Of a stretch of 64,000 nt of DNA, positions 47,174 to 55,314 are shown piece by piece; positions within the stretch are counted from its first letter, which is position 1, and each line of letters starts with the position of its first letter. A program made the position numbers and the translations under genes. A model generated the notes under the pieces. That model made no database searches and was not told where the DNA came from. It saw only the letters and a list, made by a program, of their open reading frames with translations. The stretch comes from Aeromicrobium tamlense (lineage in GTDB: Bacteria; Actinomycetota; Actinomycetes; Propionibacteriales; Nocardioidaceae). The stretch spans positions 868,001 through 932,000 of the forward strand of contig NZ_JACBZN010000001.1 in the NCBI RefSeq assembly GCF_013408555.1. Direction: 5' to 3'.

Positions 47174-48409
47174 ATGGCGTCTGTCTCTGATCGCTGGCAC
47201 GTCGTGGACCCCGCAACGGGCAAGCGACGTCGATCCCCGCGCTACGGCACGGGGAAGCGCTGGCAGGTCCGCTATCGGGATCCGGACGGGTCCTCACGCA
47301 ATCGATCATTCGAACGGAAAGCTGACGCAGAACGCTATCTTGTCCAGCTCGGCGCTCAGCTGCTCGACGGTTCGTATGTCGATCCGAGAGGCGGACGAGT
47401 TCCATTCGGCGCTTACGCCGAGGAGTGGTTCGAGCGTCAGACGTACGGCCCTACGTCGCGGGAGTCGGTTCGGCGGCGTCTCGACGTCCATGTGCTTTCG
47501 ACTTGGCGGGACACTCCGTTGGTGAACATCCGATCGAATGACATTCAGAGCTGGATCCGTGGACTCCAAGACATCTTGGCGCCCTCGACGGTTCGACAGG
47601 TGTTCGTCGTGTTCAGTGCGGTTCTCGGCGCGGCCGTTGCGGATGGGCTGTTGGTCTCGAACCCGTCTCGAGCCGCTTCGGTTCGCCTACCGCCAGTGCC
47701 GTCAAAGAAGGTCCATCCGTGGACGGCTGATCGGGTCGGAGCGCTCCTAGACGCTCTGCCGCCGCGATACCGACTTGCTGCCTCGCTGGCTGCCGGCTGC
47801 GGCCTCCGGCAAGGGGAGTGCTTTGGAATCCGGCTCGAGGACATCGATTTCCAGAGGCGCGAGGTCCACGTTCGACAGCAGGTGGTCCTGCTCGAGTCAA
47901 GACCGATGATCTCGCCGCCTAAGTACGGACGTACTCGCATCGTCCCGGCGCCGGCGTGGGTCCTCGAGGCCGCGGAGGGTCACCTCGAGCACTGGAAGCC
48001 GCTCGAAACGGGCCTGCTGACCTATAGCCGCGAAGCGAAGCCAGTCAACAAGAATTACTTCAACGCATCCGTATGGCGTCCTGCGCTGGACGCGGCAGGG
48101 ATCCCGCGAGGGCGAGAGAACGGGATGCACGCGCTTCGCCACACCTGCGCGTCGCTGTGGTTGGAGAATGGCGTCAGCATCAAGGCGGTCTCTGAGTACC
48201 TGGGCCACGCCGATCCCGGGTTTACGCTTCGGGTCTATACGCATGTCATGCCCACGTCCGGTGATCGAGCGCGCAACGCGATGGATGCGGCGTTCGGCAA
48301 GGGGCGGAGCCCCGCGAACGGCGCACCCATCGCGGGCGCACCGTCGGCGCACGAGAGCACGACAATCGTTGGACAACAACGGAAAGCTTCGGCCAGTGAT
48401 TCTGGCTGA
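47174..48409 (+). CDS. int: Tyrosine recombinase (integrase)
   Basis: 411 aa from ATG 47174. N-terminal SAM-like core-binding domain at residues about 75-160. Catalytic residues: R in AAGCGLRQGECFGI, K region PPKYGRTRIVP, HxxR in MHALRHTCASLWLE, H in YLGHADPGFTLRVYTHVM with the nucleophile Tyr. It sits 60 nt from the right att site, consistent with integration at the glnA 3' end. Confidence 0.95.
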   Translation: MASVSDRWHVVDPATGKRRRSPRYGTGKRWQVRYRDPDGSSRNRSFERKADAERYLVQLGAQLLDGSYVDPRGGRVPFGAYAEEWFERQTYGPTSRESVRRRLDVHVLSTWRDTPLVNIRSNDIQSWIRGLQDILAPSTVRQVFVVFSAVLGAAVADGLLVSNPSRAASVRLPPVPSKKVHPWTADRVGALLDALPPRYRLAASLAAGCGLRQGECFGIRLEDIDFQRREVHVRQQVVLLESRPMISPPKYGRTRIVPAPAWVLEAAEGHLEHWKPLETGLLTYSREAKPVNKNYFNASVWRPALDAAGIPRGRENGMHALRHTCASLWLENGVSIKAVSEYLGHADPGFTLRVYTHVMPTSGDRARNAMDAAFGKGRSPANGAPIAGAPSAHESTTIVGQQRKASASDSG

Positions 48410-48420
48410 TATGAAAGGGA

Positions 48421-48454
48421 AAGGCCCCGCCGCACCATGTGCGACAGGGCCCTT
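48421..48454. terminator. Hairpin between int and glnA
   Basis: CGCAC-CAT-GTGCG core with outer AAGGCCC / GGGCCCTT (one bulge). It lies between convergent int and glnA and could serve both; it now replaces the displaced native glnA terminator. Confidence 0.6.
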
Positions 48455-48468
48455 CCGATCCCGACAAA

Positions 48469-48483
48469 TCAGATGTCGTAGTA
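48469..48483. repeat. Right attachment site of the glnA element
   Basis: TCAGATGTCGTAGTA; on the minus strand it encodes the last four residues of glnA and its stop. Confidence 0.88.
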
Positions 48484-49890
48484 CAGCTCGAACTCGTGCG
48501 GGTGCGGGCGCAGCTGGATCGGGAGGATCTCCTCGTTGCGCTTGTAGTCGATCCACGTCTCGATGAGGTCGGGCGTGAACACGTCGCCGACGGTCAGGAA
48601 CTCGTGGTCGGCCTCGAGCGCGTCGAGCACGGCGCCGAGCGAGGTCGGGACCATGTCGATCTCCGCGTACTCCTCCGGCGGCAGCTCGTAGATGTTCTTG
48701 TCGATCGGGGCCGGCGGCTCGATCTTGTTCTTGATGCCGTCGATGCCGGCGAGCAGCAGCGCGGAGAACGCCAGGTACGGGTTGCTCGACGGGTCGGGGC
48801 AGCGGAACTCGATGCGCTTGGCCTTGGCGTTGGCGCCGGTGATCGGGATGCGGACGCAGGCCGAGCGGTTGCGGGCCGAGTAGACCAGCGCGATCGGGGC
48901 CTCGAAGCCCGGCACCAGACGGTGGTAGGAGTTCACCGACGGGTTGGTGAACGCCAGCAGCGACGGGGCGTGCTTCAGGATGCCGCCGATGTACCAGCGG
49001 GCCGTGTCGGACAGGCCGCCGTAGCCGGACTCGTCGTAGAACAGCGGCTCGCCGTTGTTCCAGATCGACTGGTGCACGTGCATGCCCGAGCCGTTGTCGC
49101 CGAAGATCGGCTTCGGCATGAACGTCACGGTCTTGTCGTTCGCCCACGCGGTGTTGCGCACGAGGTACTTGAACTTCATCGTGTCGTCCGCGGCCTTGAG
49201 CAGCGTGTCGAACTTGTAGTTGATCTCGGCCTGGCCGGCGGTGCCGACCTCGTGGTGGCCGCGCTCGAGGACCAGGCCTGCGTTCGACAGGTGGGTCATC
49301 ATGTCGTTGCGCAGGTCGGCGAAGCGGTCGGTGGGCTGGACGGGGAAGTAGCCGCCCTTGTAGCGCACCTTGTAGCCGCGGTTCTCGTGCAGCTCGTCGC
49401 CGGTGGACCAGGCGGACTCGGCCGACTGGATCTCGTAGTAGCTCTTGTGGGCGCTGGTGCCGTAGGAGACGCGGTCGAAGATGTAGAACTCGGCCTCGGG
49501 CGCGAAGAACGCGGTGTCGCCGATGCCGGTGGTCTTCAGGTAGGCCTCGGCCTTGCGAGCGATGTTGCGCGGGTCGCGCGAGTAGGCCTCGCCGGTGATC
49601 GGGTCGTGGACGAAGAAGTCCATCGCGATCGTCTTGGGGTTGCGGAAGGGGTCGACGTACGCCGTGCCGTAGTCCGGCAGCAGCTTCATGTCCGACTGGT
49701 CGATGGTCTGGAAGCCGCGGATCGACGAGCCGTCGAACGCGACGCCCTCGGCGGCGGTTCCCTCGTCGAACGCCGAGATCGGCATCGTGACCTGCTGCTG
49801 GATGCCCGGGAGGTCGGTGAATCGGATGTCGATGTACTCGACGCCTTCGTCCCGGACAAACTTGAAGAACTCGTCGGCATTGCCGAACAT
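48469..49890 (-). CDS. glnA: Glutamine synthetase type I
   Basis: 473 aa from ATG 49890. It makes glutamine from glutamate, ammonia and ATP. Marks: DGSSIRGF near residue 50, [20 protein letters not shown], the ATP-binding region and the C-terminal adenylylation loop [10 protein letters not shown] (Tyr target). Complete and in frame although an element is inserted at its last codons. A GlnR-like box and -10 lie upstream. Confidence 0.97.
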   Translation of the reverse strand: MFGNADEFFKFVRDEGVEYIDIRFTDLPGIQQQVTMPISAFDEGTAAEGVAFDGSSIRGFQTIDQSDMKLLPDYGTAYVDPFRNPKTIAMDFFVHDPITGEAYSRDPRNIARKAEAYLKTTGIGDTAFFAPEAEFYIFDRVSYGTSAHKSYYEIQSAESAWSTGDELHENRGYKVRYKGGYFPVQPTDRFADLRNDMMTHLSNAGLVLERGHHEVGTAGQAEINYKFDTLLKAADDTMKFKYLVRNTAWANDKTVTFMPKPIFGDNGSGMHVHQSIWNNGEPLFYDESGYGGLSDTARWYIGGILKHAPSLLAFTNPSVNSYHRLVPGFEAPIALVYSARNRSACVRIPITGANAKAKRIEFRCPDPSSNPYLAFSALLLAGIDGIKNKIEPPAPIDKNIYELPPEEYAEIDMVPTSLGAVLDALEADHEFLTVGDVFTPDLIETWIDYKRNEEILPIQLRPHPHEFELYYDI

Positions 49891-49956
49891 TGGGCCTCCT
49901 CGACCGCGGTGCGGCTGGTAGATCGGTGCGGACAGCATCTCCCTGCGTCCACCTAG

Positions 49957-49962
49957 AGGCTA
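49957..49962 (-). promoter_or_regulatory. glnA: -10 element of glnA
   Basis: TAGCCT on the minus strand. No good -35 at the right distance, as expected for an activator-dependent promoter. Confidence 0.45.
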
Positions 49963-49994
49963 GGTCGGGGCAGTTTCCCGTCCATCACCGGATT

Positions 49995-50010
49995 GTTACA
50001 TGCAGGTTAC
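49995..50010 (-). promoter_or_regulatory. glnA: GlnR-like binding site
   Basis: GTAAC-CTGCAT-GTAAC on the minus strand fits one half of the GlnR pattern (GTnAC-N6-GaAAC). It is about 30 nt upstream of the -10. Confidence 0.5.
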
Positions 50011-50115
50011 GCGTTCGCAGGTCGGTGCCGAGGTGCCGGGTGTGAGGCCCGAAGGGCACGCCGAAGGACCCTCGCGGGCTGGAAATCCGGTCTGAATCGG
50101 TCGCGACGTCGCGGC

Positions 50116-51483
50116 TCAGTACTTCGGGTCGGCGTAGAACACGACGTTCGACGTGTGTCGCTTCACGATGTGCACGCCGCGCGGATGGGCCATCCCGCCG
50201 CCGGAGGACACGTTGCCCTCGACCGTCCACACGTAGTCGCCCTGGTGCTTCGCGACGATGCCGACGTGCGACGCGGTGCCCTTGCTGAAGTAGCCGATGT
50301 AGGCGAGACGGCCGACGCGCGGCGTCTGCGAGGTGCGGCCGCGCTTGCGCTCCGCCTTGAGCAGCGAGCCGAAGGACTTGGCCTTGATCACCGAGCCGGG
50401 CTTGTCGGCCGCGTACGCGAGCCAGGAGACGAAGAAGCCGCACCACGGGTCGTAGGCGCCCGTGCGCTTGATCCACCGGTTGTACTTGCTCTTGCGCGGC
50501 TTGGGCTCGCGGTAGCCCACCTGTGAGCGGGCGACGGCGACGAGGTCGGCGGCGCCGAGCTTGGGCGAGACGGCCGACGTGACGGTCTTCTTGGCCTTCT
50601 TGTTCACGTAGACCGCGCCGGTGCGGAACTGCTGCAGGCAGGCGCCCTCGGGCAGGCCGCAGCGCAGGTCGCCGGTCGGGGCGCCCAGCGATCCGCCTGC
50701 GCCCCCGCGAGCGCGCATCTGCTTGAGAGCGTGGGTGCGCACGACCGACGTGCGGCCGCCGTACTGGACGAGCGTGGCCTTCGTGTACTCGCGGTAGACG
50801 TAGTTCCTGGCGCGCTTGACGCCGCCCTTCGGTGAGCCGAGCAGGAACGACATCGCCTTCTCGCGGCTGGCGAGCGAGCGCTTCCCGTACGTGCGCTTCA
50901 CCGTGATCTTGGGGGAGTAGCGGTGGCGGCTGACGATGGCGCGGTACTTCCCGCTCTTGGGCACCTTCGGCATCCATGAGTACCAGCCCTTGGCCGAGGT
51001 GCGCACCGTCGCGACCTTGACGCGGCCGTTCTTCGTGTCGCGGTAGATCCGCACCTTGGTGCGCGCGTGCGGCTTGCCGCTGGTGGTGAGGACGCGGCCG
51101 CGGAGCCAGAAGTTCTCGCGGGTGAGCACGCGGGTGTCGGCGCCGCTGTTGATGCGGATGCTGACCCAGCGGCCGGACTTCGCCGGGGTGTTCACCGAGG
51201 GCGCGGAGGCCGCGGTGGCGGCGGGCGCGCGGGACGCGGTGGTCCGGCGGGCGGGTGCCGCAGGAGCCGCGGCGGAGGGCTCGACGGCCGGCTCGGGCGC
51301 CTCCGGGGAGGCCGTCTCCGGCTCGGCCACCTCCTCCGGCTCGGCGGGCTCCGACGTCACCTCGGCCGACGGTGCGACCTCGGGTTCGGGCTCCACCGAC
51401 TCGGCATGACTGGGCAGGGCGATCAACGAGAGGACGAGGGCGAGGGCCACGGCCGTGCTTCCCCGACGAGCAACGCGCACCAT
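50116..51483 (-). CDS. Secreted CHAP-domain protein with LGFP-like repeat
   Basis: 455 aa from ATG 51483 (a GTG at 51501 is also possible). The signal peptide (VALALVLSLIALPSHAES) is followed by a Pro/Glu/Ala-rich linker, an Ig-like domain (RINSGADTRVLTRENFWLRG), an LGFP-like segment (GSLGAPTGDLRCGLPEGACL then QQFRTGAVYVN) and a C-terminal CHAP domain (YDPWCGFFVSWLAYA with Cys; TASHVGIVAKHQGDYVWTVE with His). Probably a peptidoglycan amidase/endopeptidase acting at the cell wall. Confidence 0.8.
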   Translation of the reverse strand: MVRVARRGSTAVALALVLSLIALPSHAESVEPEPEVAPSAEVTSEPAEPEEVAEPETASPEAPEPAVEPSAAAPAAPARRTTASRAPAATAASAPSVNTPAKSGRWVSIRINSGADTRVLTRENFWLRGRVLTTSGKPHARTKVRIYRDTKNGRVKVATVRTSAKGWYSWMPKVPKSGKYRAIVSRHRYSPKITVKRTYGKRSLASREKAMSFLLGSPKGGVKRARNYVYREYTKATLVQYGGRTSVVRTHALKQMRARGGAGGSLGAPTGDLRCGLPEGACLQQFRTGAVYVNKKAKKTVTSAVSPKLGAADLVAVARSQVGYREPKPRKSKYNRWIKRTGAYDPWCGFFVSWLAYAADKPGSVIKAKSFGSLLKAERKRGRTSQTPRVGRLAYIGYFSKGTASHVGIVAKHQGDYVWTVEGNVSSGGGMAHPRGVHIVKRHTSNVVFYADPKY

Positions 51484-51639
51484 GCCAAAAGGGTGCAACA
51501 CTTCCGGCCCATCCGCATCTGCCGCCCCCTCGATCCCGCTCAGGAAGGTGCTCGTCCACAGCCGTGGGACGACCCCTTGCGCCGGTCACTGCGAGCCCGG
51601 CAGGATGCGGCGCAGTCTGGACGGCTTTCGGGGGGAAGC

Positions 51640-52851
51640 ATGGATGTCTTGGGGGACCGTGTGAGGGCCTTGGTGCGCGAACGGCGCATCGACCCACGCA
51701 CGGACATCGACGCCGTGCGTCGCGCGGCCGCGGAGGCGGTCGCCGAGCACGAGCAGCGCAGTCTCACGGGAGCCGTCCGGGCGCTCGAGGAGCCCGACCA
51801 CGTCGTCGGCCAGCTCGTGGCCGACCTGGTCGGCTTCGGGCCGCTGCAGCGCTTCCTCGACGATCCCGAGGTCGAGGAGCTCTGGATCAACGAGCCCGAG
51901 CGCGTCTTCGTCGCCCGCGCCGGGCGTCATGAGCTGACCTCGGTGATGCTCACGGCACGGCAGGTCCGCGAGCTCGTCGAGCGGATGCTGTCCTCCAGTG
52001 GACGACGCCTCGACCTCAGCCAGCCGTTCGTCGATGCCATGCTGCCGGGCGGGCACCGCCTGCACGTCGTGCTCGACGGCATCACGCGCGGCTTCACGGC
52101 CGTCAACATCCGGAAGTTCGTCGCGAAGGCCGGCGGGCTCGACGACCTCGTCGCGCTCGGCACCATCGACGACCGCGCGGCGGCGTTCCTCACGTCGTGC
52201 GTCCAGGCAGGGCTCAACATCGTCGTCAGCGGAGGCACCCAGGCGGGCAAGACCACCCTCCTGAACTGCCTCGCAGCAGCCATCCCCGGCACCCAGCGAC
52301 TGGTGTCCGTCGAGGAGGTCTTCGAGCTCAAGACGTCGCACCCCGACTGGGTCGCGATGCAGACCCGTCAGGCGGGCCTCGAGGGAACCGGCGAGATCAC
52401 CCTGCGGATGCTGGTCAAGGAGGCGCTGCGGATGCGGCCGAACCGGATCATCGTCGGCGAGGTCCGCGCCGAGGAGGCGCTGGACCTGCTTCTCGCCCTC
52501 AACTCCGGGTTGCCGGGCATGGCGTCCATCCACGCGAACTCCGCGAAGCAGGCCTTGGTCAAGCTCTGCACGCTGCCGCTGCTCGCCGGCGAGAACGTCT
52601 CCGCCGGCTTCGTCGTTCCCACCGTCGCCACCGCGGTCGACATCGTCGTGCACACCGGGATCGACACGTCGGGCCGCCGCGCGGTGCGCGAGATCGTCGC
52701 CACCACCGGGCGCTCCGAGAACGGGATCATCGAGGCCGAGCCGATCTTCGTCCGCCGAGCCGGGGTGCTCGAGAGGGGTGCCGGCACGCCGCAGCGCCGC
52801 GAGGCCTTCGAGGCCGCTGGGATCGACCCGGGAGCGCTGTGGGAACGCTGA
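51640..52851 (+). CDS. TadA/CpaF-family secretion ATPase
   Basis: 403 aa from ATG 51640 (GGGGGGAAG upstream). It would power a tad/Flp-type pilus or secretion machine. Walker A is SGGTQAGKTTLLNCL, the Asp/Walker B boxes VSVEEVFELKTSHPDWVAMQ and RIIVGEVRAEEALDLLLALN, and the His box GMASIHANS. No TadZ/CpaE gene precedes it. It overlaps the next gene by 13 nt. Confidence 0.92.
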   Translation: MDVLGDRVRALVRERRIDPRTDIDAVRRAAAEAVAEHEQRSLTGAVRALEEPDHVVGQLVADLVGFGPLQRFLDDPEVEELWINEPERVFVARAGRHELTSVMLTARQVRELVERMLSSSGRRLDLSQPFVDAMLPGGHRLHVVLDGITRGFTAVNIRKFVAKAGGLDDLVALGTIDDRAAAFLTSCVQAGLNIVVSGGTQAGKTTLLNCLAAAIPGTQRLVSVEEVFELKTSHPDWVAMQTRQAGLEGTGEITLRMLVKEALRMRPNRIIVGEVRAEEALDLLLALNSGLPGMASIHANSAKQALVKLCTLPLLAGENVSAGFVVPTVATAVDIVVHTGIDTSGRRAVREIVATTGRSENGIIEAEPIFVRRAGVLERGAGTPQRREAFEAAGIDPGALWER

Positions 52852-54239
52852 TCGGGCTGACCTTCGGGATCGGCCTGCTCCTCATGGCCGAGAGCTGGAA
52901 CCCGAGGCCGAGCCGGCCCCAGCGCGCCGTGCGGCGGCACCCGCTCGAGTCGCTGCTGCTCCGCGCCGGGATGCCCGATGTCGCCCCGCGCACGGTCGTC
53001 GCCGCCGTCGCCGCGGCAGCGGTCGCCGGGACGGCGGCTGGTGCGGTCACGTCGGTTCCGGTCATGGCCCTGCTCGCCGGCGCCGCGGCCGCGTGGACGC
53101 CGTTCGCCGTGGTCCGCTCGCGAGCCGCCCGACGGCAGCGCGAGCATGCGGAGGCCTGGCCCGATGCCGTCGACCATCTCGCCTCGGCCGTGCGCGCGGG
53201 CCTGTCTCTCCCCGAGGCGCTCATCCAGCTGGGGCAGCGCGGTCCCGAGCCCTTGCGGGACCCGTTCACCCAGTTCGGCCGCGACTACGGCTCGTCAGGG
53301 CGGTTCGCCGAGAGCCTCGACCGGCTGAAGGCACGGCTCGCAGATCCCGTCGGCGACCGCGTCGTGGAGGCACTCCGGATCGCGCGCGAGGTTCTCGGGG
53401 GAGATCTCGGACGGCTGCTGCGGTCGCTCTCGGGCTTCCTGCGCGACGACCTGCGCACCCGCGGCGAGATCGAGTCGCGGCAGTCCTGGACCATCGGCGC
53501 CGCCCGGCTGACTCGTTCCATTGGCGAGTCGCTGGGCAGCAACGCCGCCATCACTCGCCGGCTGCGTCGCTGCGCGAGCGATGACGACGTCGAGGACTTC
53601 CGGGTCCGCCAGGCCACGTGGGGCGCGATCGGGCTCGCGATCGCCGTCGCCGTCTCGCTGCTGGCGTGGTCGGCGGCGCACCCGCCGGTCGTGGCGCTGC
53701 TGCTGTGGTGCGGAGCCGGACTCGTCGGCGGCTGCCTCGCCTGCGACCAGGCGCTCTCCTCGCAGGTCCGCCGGCACGAGACCCGGATGCGTGCCGAGTT
53801 CCCGACCATCGCCGACCTGCTCGCGCTGTCGGTCGCCGCAGGGGAGAGCCCCGTCGCCGCGATCGAGCGCGTGAGCCGCGTCAGCCACGGCGCCCTGTCA
53901 CTGGAGCTCGGCCGCGTGCTGGCCGACGTTCGTGCCGGCGCCACGGTCGTCGATGCCCTCGACGTGCTTGCAGCGCGCACGGGAGTCCTGAGCGTGGCGC
54001 GCTTCGCGGAGGCGCTCGCGGTCGCGATCGACCGGGGGACACCGCTGATCGACGTGCTCCACGCCCAAGCGGCCGACGTTCGCGAGACCGCTCGCCGCGA
54101 GCTCATCGAGTCGGGCGGACGTCGCGAGATCGCGATGATGGTGCCGGTCGTCTTCCTGATCCTCCCGGTCACGATCGCCTACACCCTATGTCAATTTGGG
54201 AGTATTGATGGTCATCGGAAGGCATCGTTCAAGGAGTAA
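52839..54239 (+). pseudogene. In-frame TadB-TadC chimera, truncated by an island
   Basis: 466 codons from GTG 52839. Residues 1-224 match the first part of TadB (two helices, then HLASAVRAGLSLPEALIQLG, DPVGDRVVEALRIAREVLGG, RDDLRTRGEIESRQSWTIGA). Instead of the TadB C-terminal helices, the frame continues as TadC from about 228 (ESLGSNAAITRRLRRCASDD, MRAEFPTIADLLALSVAAGE, VPVVFLILPVT). So about 75 residues of TadB and 60 of TadC appear deleted. TadC then breaks at residue about 446 into unrelated island sequence and ends at a chance stop. Probably non-functional. Confidence 0.78.
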
Positions 54240-55309
54240 GAGAGGTGAAGTGCTTCCGGCCACCCCGCGTCGGCAAAGGTCTCGAGGATCTGGCGTAGTT
54301 GGTTGAGTCGGATTGGGTCGTGAAGGACCGTCGCGCGGTGGAAGGCCAGGTACTGGCCCACGATCTCTACGACAGTGGCCACGCCCAGAGTTTCGTATCG
54401 AAGCGCAGGACTTCCTACGACACAGTCGCTGATCGCGTCGAAGACTTCGGGAGGGTCCACATCGACCAAGGACTGAAGGATTTGCAGAAGGTCGTACGCG
54501 GTCCTTGGGTGGAAGCTGGATGTCATCGCGCGGAGTATCGGCTTCGCCTGGAGATACCAAGCCGCCCGCTGTTCATCTGTCGGTCGCTCCGGATACGAGC
54601 TCGACTCATACGCGCCGGATGCGAAATAGAGCTCCGTGACGAGTTGGTCAGCAGCTTTTATAACCGCGGCGTCAACGGACGGAGCACGTAGTCGTTCGGA
54701 GAGTGTGGAGGCAGCTACGGCGACTAGCTCCATAAACTTGGCTCGCTCGCTAGCCGTTCGCTCGAATGAGAGTCGAGATCGCATGACGGACATGGCGGCT
54801 TCGAACTGAATGCGGTGCTCTGTGGGATCGGTGTACCAGGAGCGGAGGGTGTCGGCGCACCGACTGTCTGGCAGCACGGCAAATAGCTCGATATGCACGG
54901 CGGCCCAGACTCGCGCGAGTTCGTGGAGTTCGGACTCGTCAGATCCCTCGATAAGATCCGGAACCGCAGGGCCGCCGCTTCGAGACGCGCTCAAACCCTG
55001 AACGAGCTCGTCGACCATTTTAGGATCCAGTCCCTGTGCAGAGTGGAGGACGAAAGAGAGCAGTTCCGCATTTTCCTCGCGCTCGCCGAACCGCGTCAAG
55101 GCGGTTGCTAACTCTTCCGAGTCGGGGTAGAGAATGGGCGCTGCGCGGAGCGCCGTTGTCCGGACGTGATCTTCGGGGTCCGTCATCGCGGACACAAGCA
55201 CCTCGCGGAGCTCAGATGCCAACTCCGGCAGCTCCACTCTCGCCCGATAGTAGAGACGAACGCAGGTTTCGATCGCTGTACTGCGCGTTGTCACGCCAAA
55301 GACAACCAT
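54212..55309 (-). CDS. HEAT-like repeat protein, third gene of the candidate defence operon
   Basis: 365 aa from ATG 55309. Entirely helical with HEAT/ARM-like spacing (EVLVSAMTDPEDHVRTTALR, VDELVQGLSASRSG, YDLLQILQSLVDVDPPEVFD). No catalytic motif. It starts 5 nt after the stop of the large NTPase gene, with GGAG 8 nt before the ATG, so it should be made with it. It may be a detached sensor or adaptor arm of the NTPase. Its 3' end overlaps the truncated tadC frame by 28 nt. Confidence 0.7.
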   Translation of the reverse strand: MVVFGVTTRSTAIETCVRLYYRARVELPELASELREVLVSAMTDPEDHVRTTALRAAPILYPDSEELATALTRFGEREENAELLSFVLHSAQGLDPKMVDELVQGLSASRSGGPAVPDLIEGSDESELHELARVWAAVHIELFAVLPDSRCADTLRSWYTDPTEHRIQFEAAMSVMRSRLSFERTASERAKFMELVAVAASTLSERLRAPSVDAAVIKAADQLVTELYFASGAYESSSYPERPTDEQRAAWYLQAKPILRAMTSSFHPRTAYDLLQILQSLVDVDPPEVFDAISDCVVGSPALRYETLGVATVVEIVGQYLAFHRATVLHDPIRLNQLRQILETFADAGWPEALHLSYSLNDAFR

Positions 55310-55314
55310 CGGCT

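Larger units (their letters stand above)
43320..48483. mobile_element. Small integrative element in the 3' end of glnA (about 5.15 kb)
   Basis: Bounded by 15-bp direct repeats. Gene order is typical of actinobacterial integrative elements: cargo, unknown genes, replication initiator, excisionase, then tyrosine integrase next to one att site. All large genes read on the plus strand, and base composition is more AT-rich than the flanks. No FtsK/TraSA transfer gene and no phage structural genes are present, so it is either a mobilisable element, a relic, or a satellite. The glnA reading frame is restored at the right junction. Confidence 0.87.

Noticed and set aside
43320..48483. Prophage
   Set aside because: No capsid, portal, terminase, tail or lysis gene is present, and the size is too small.
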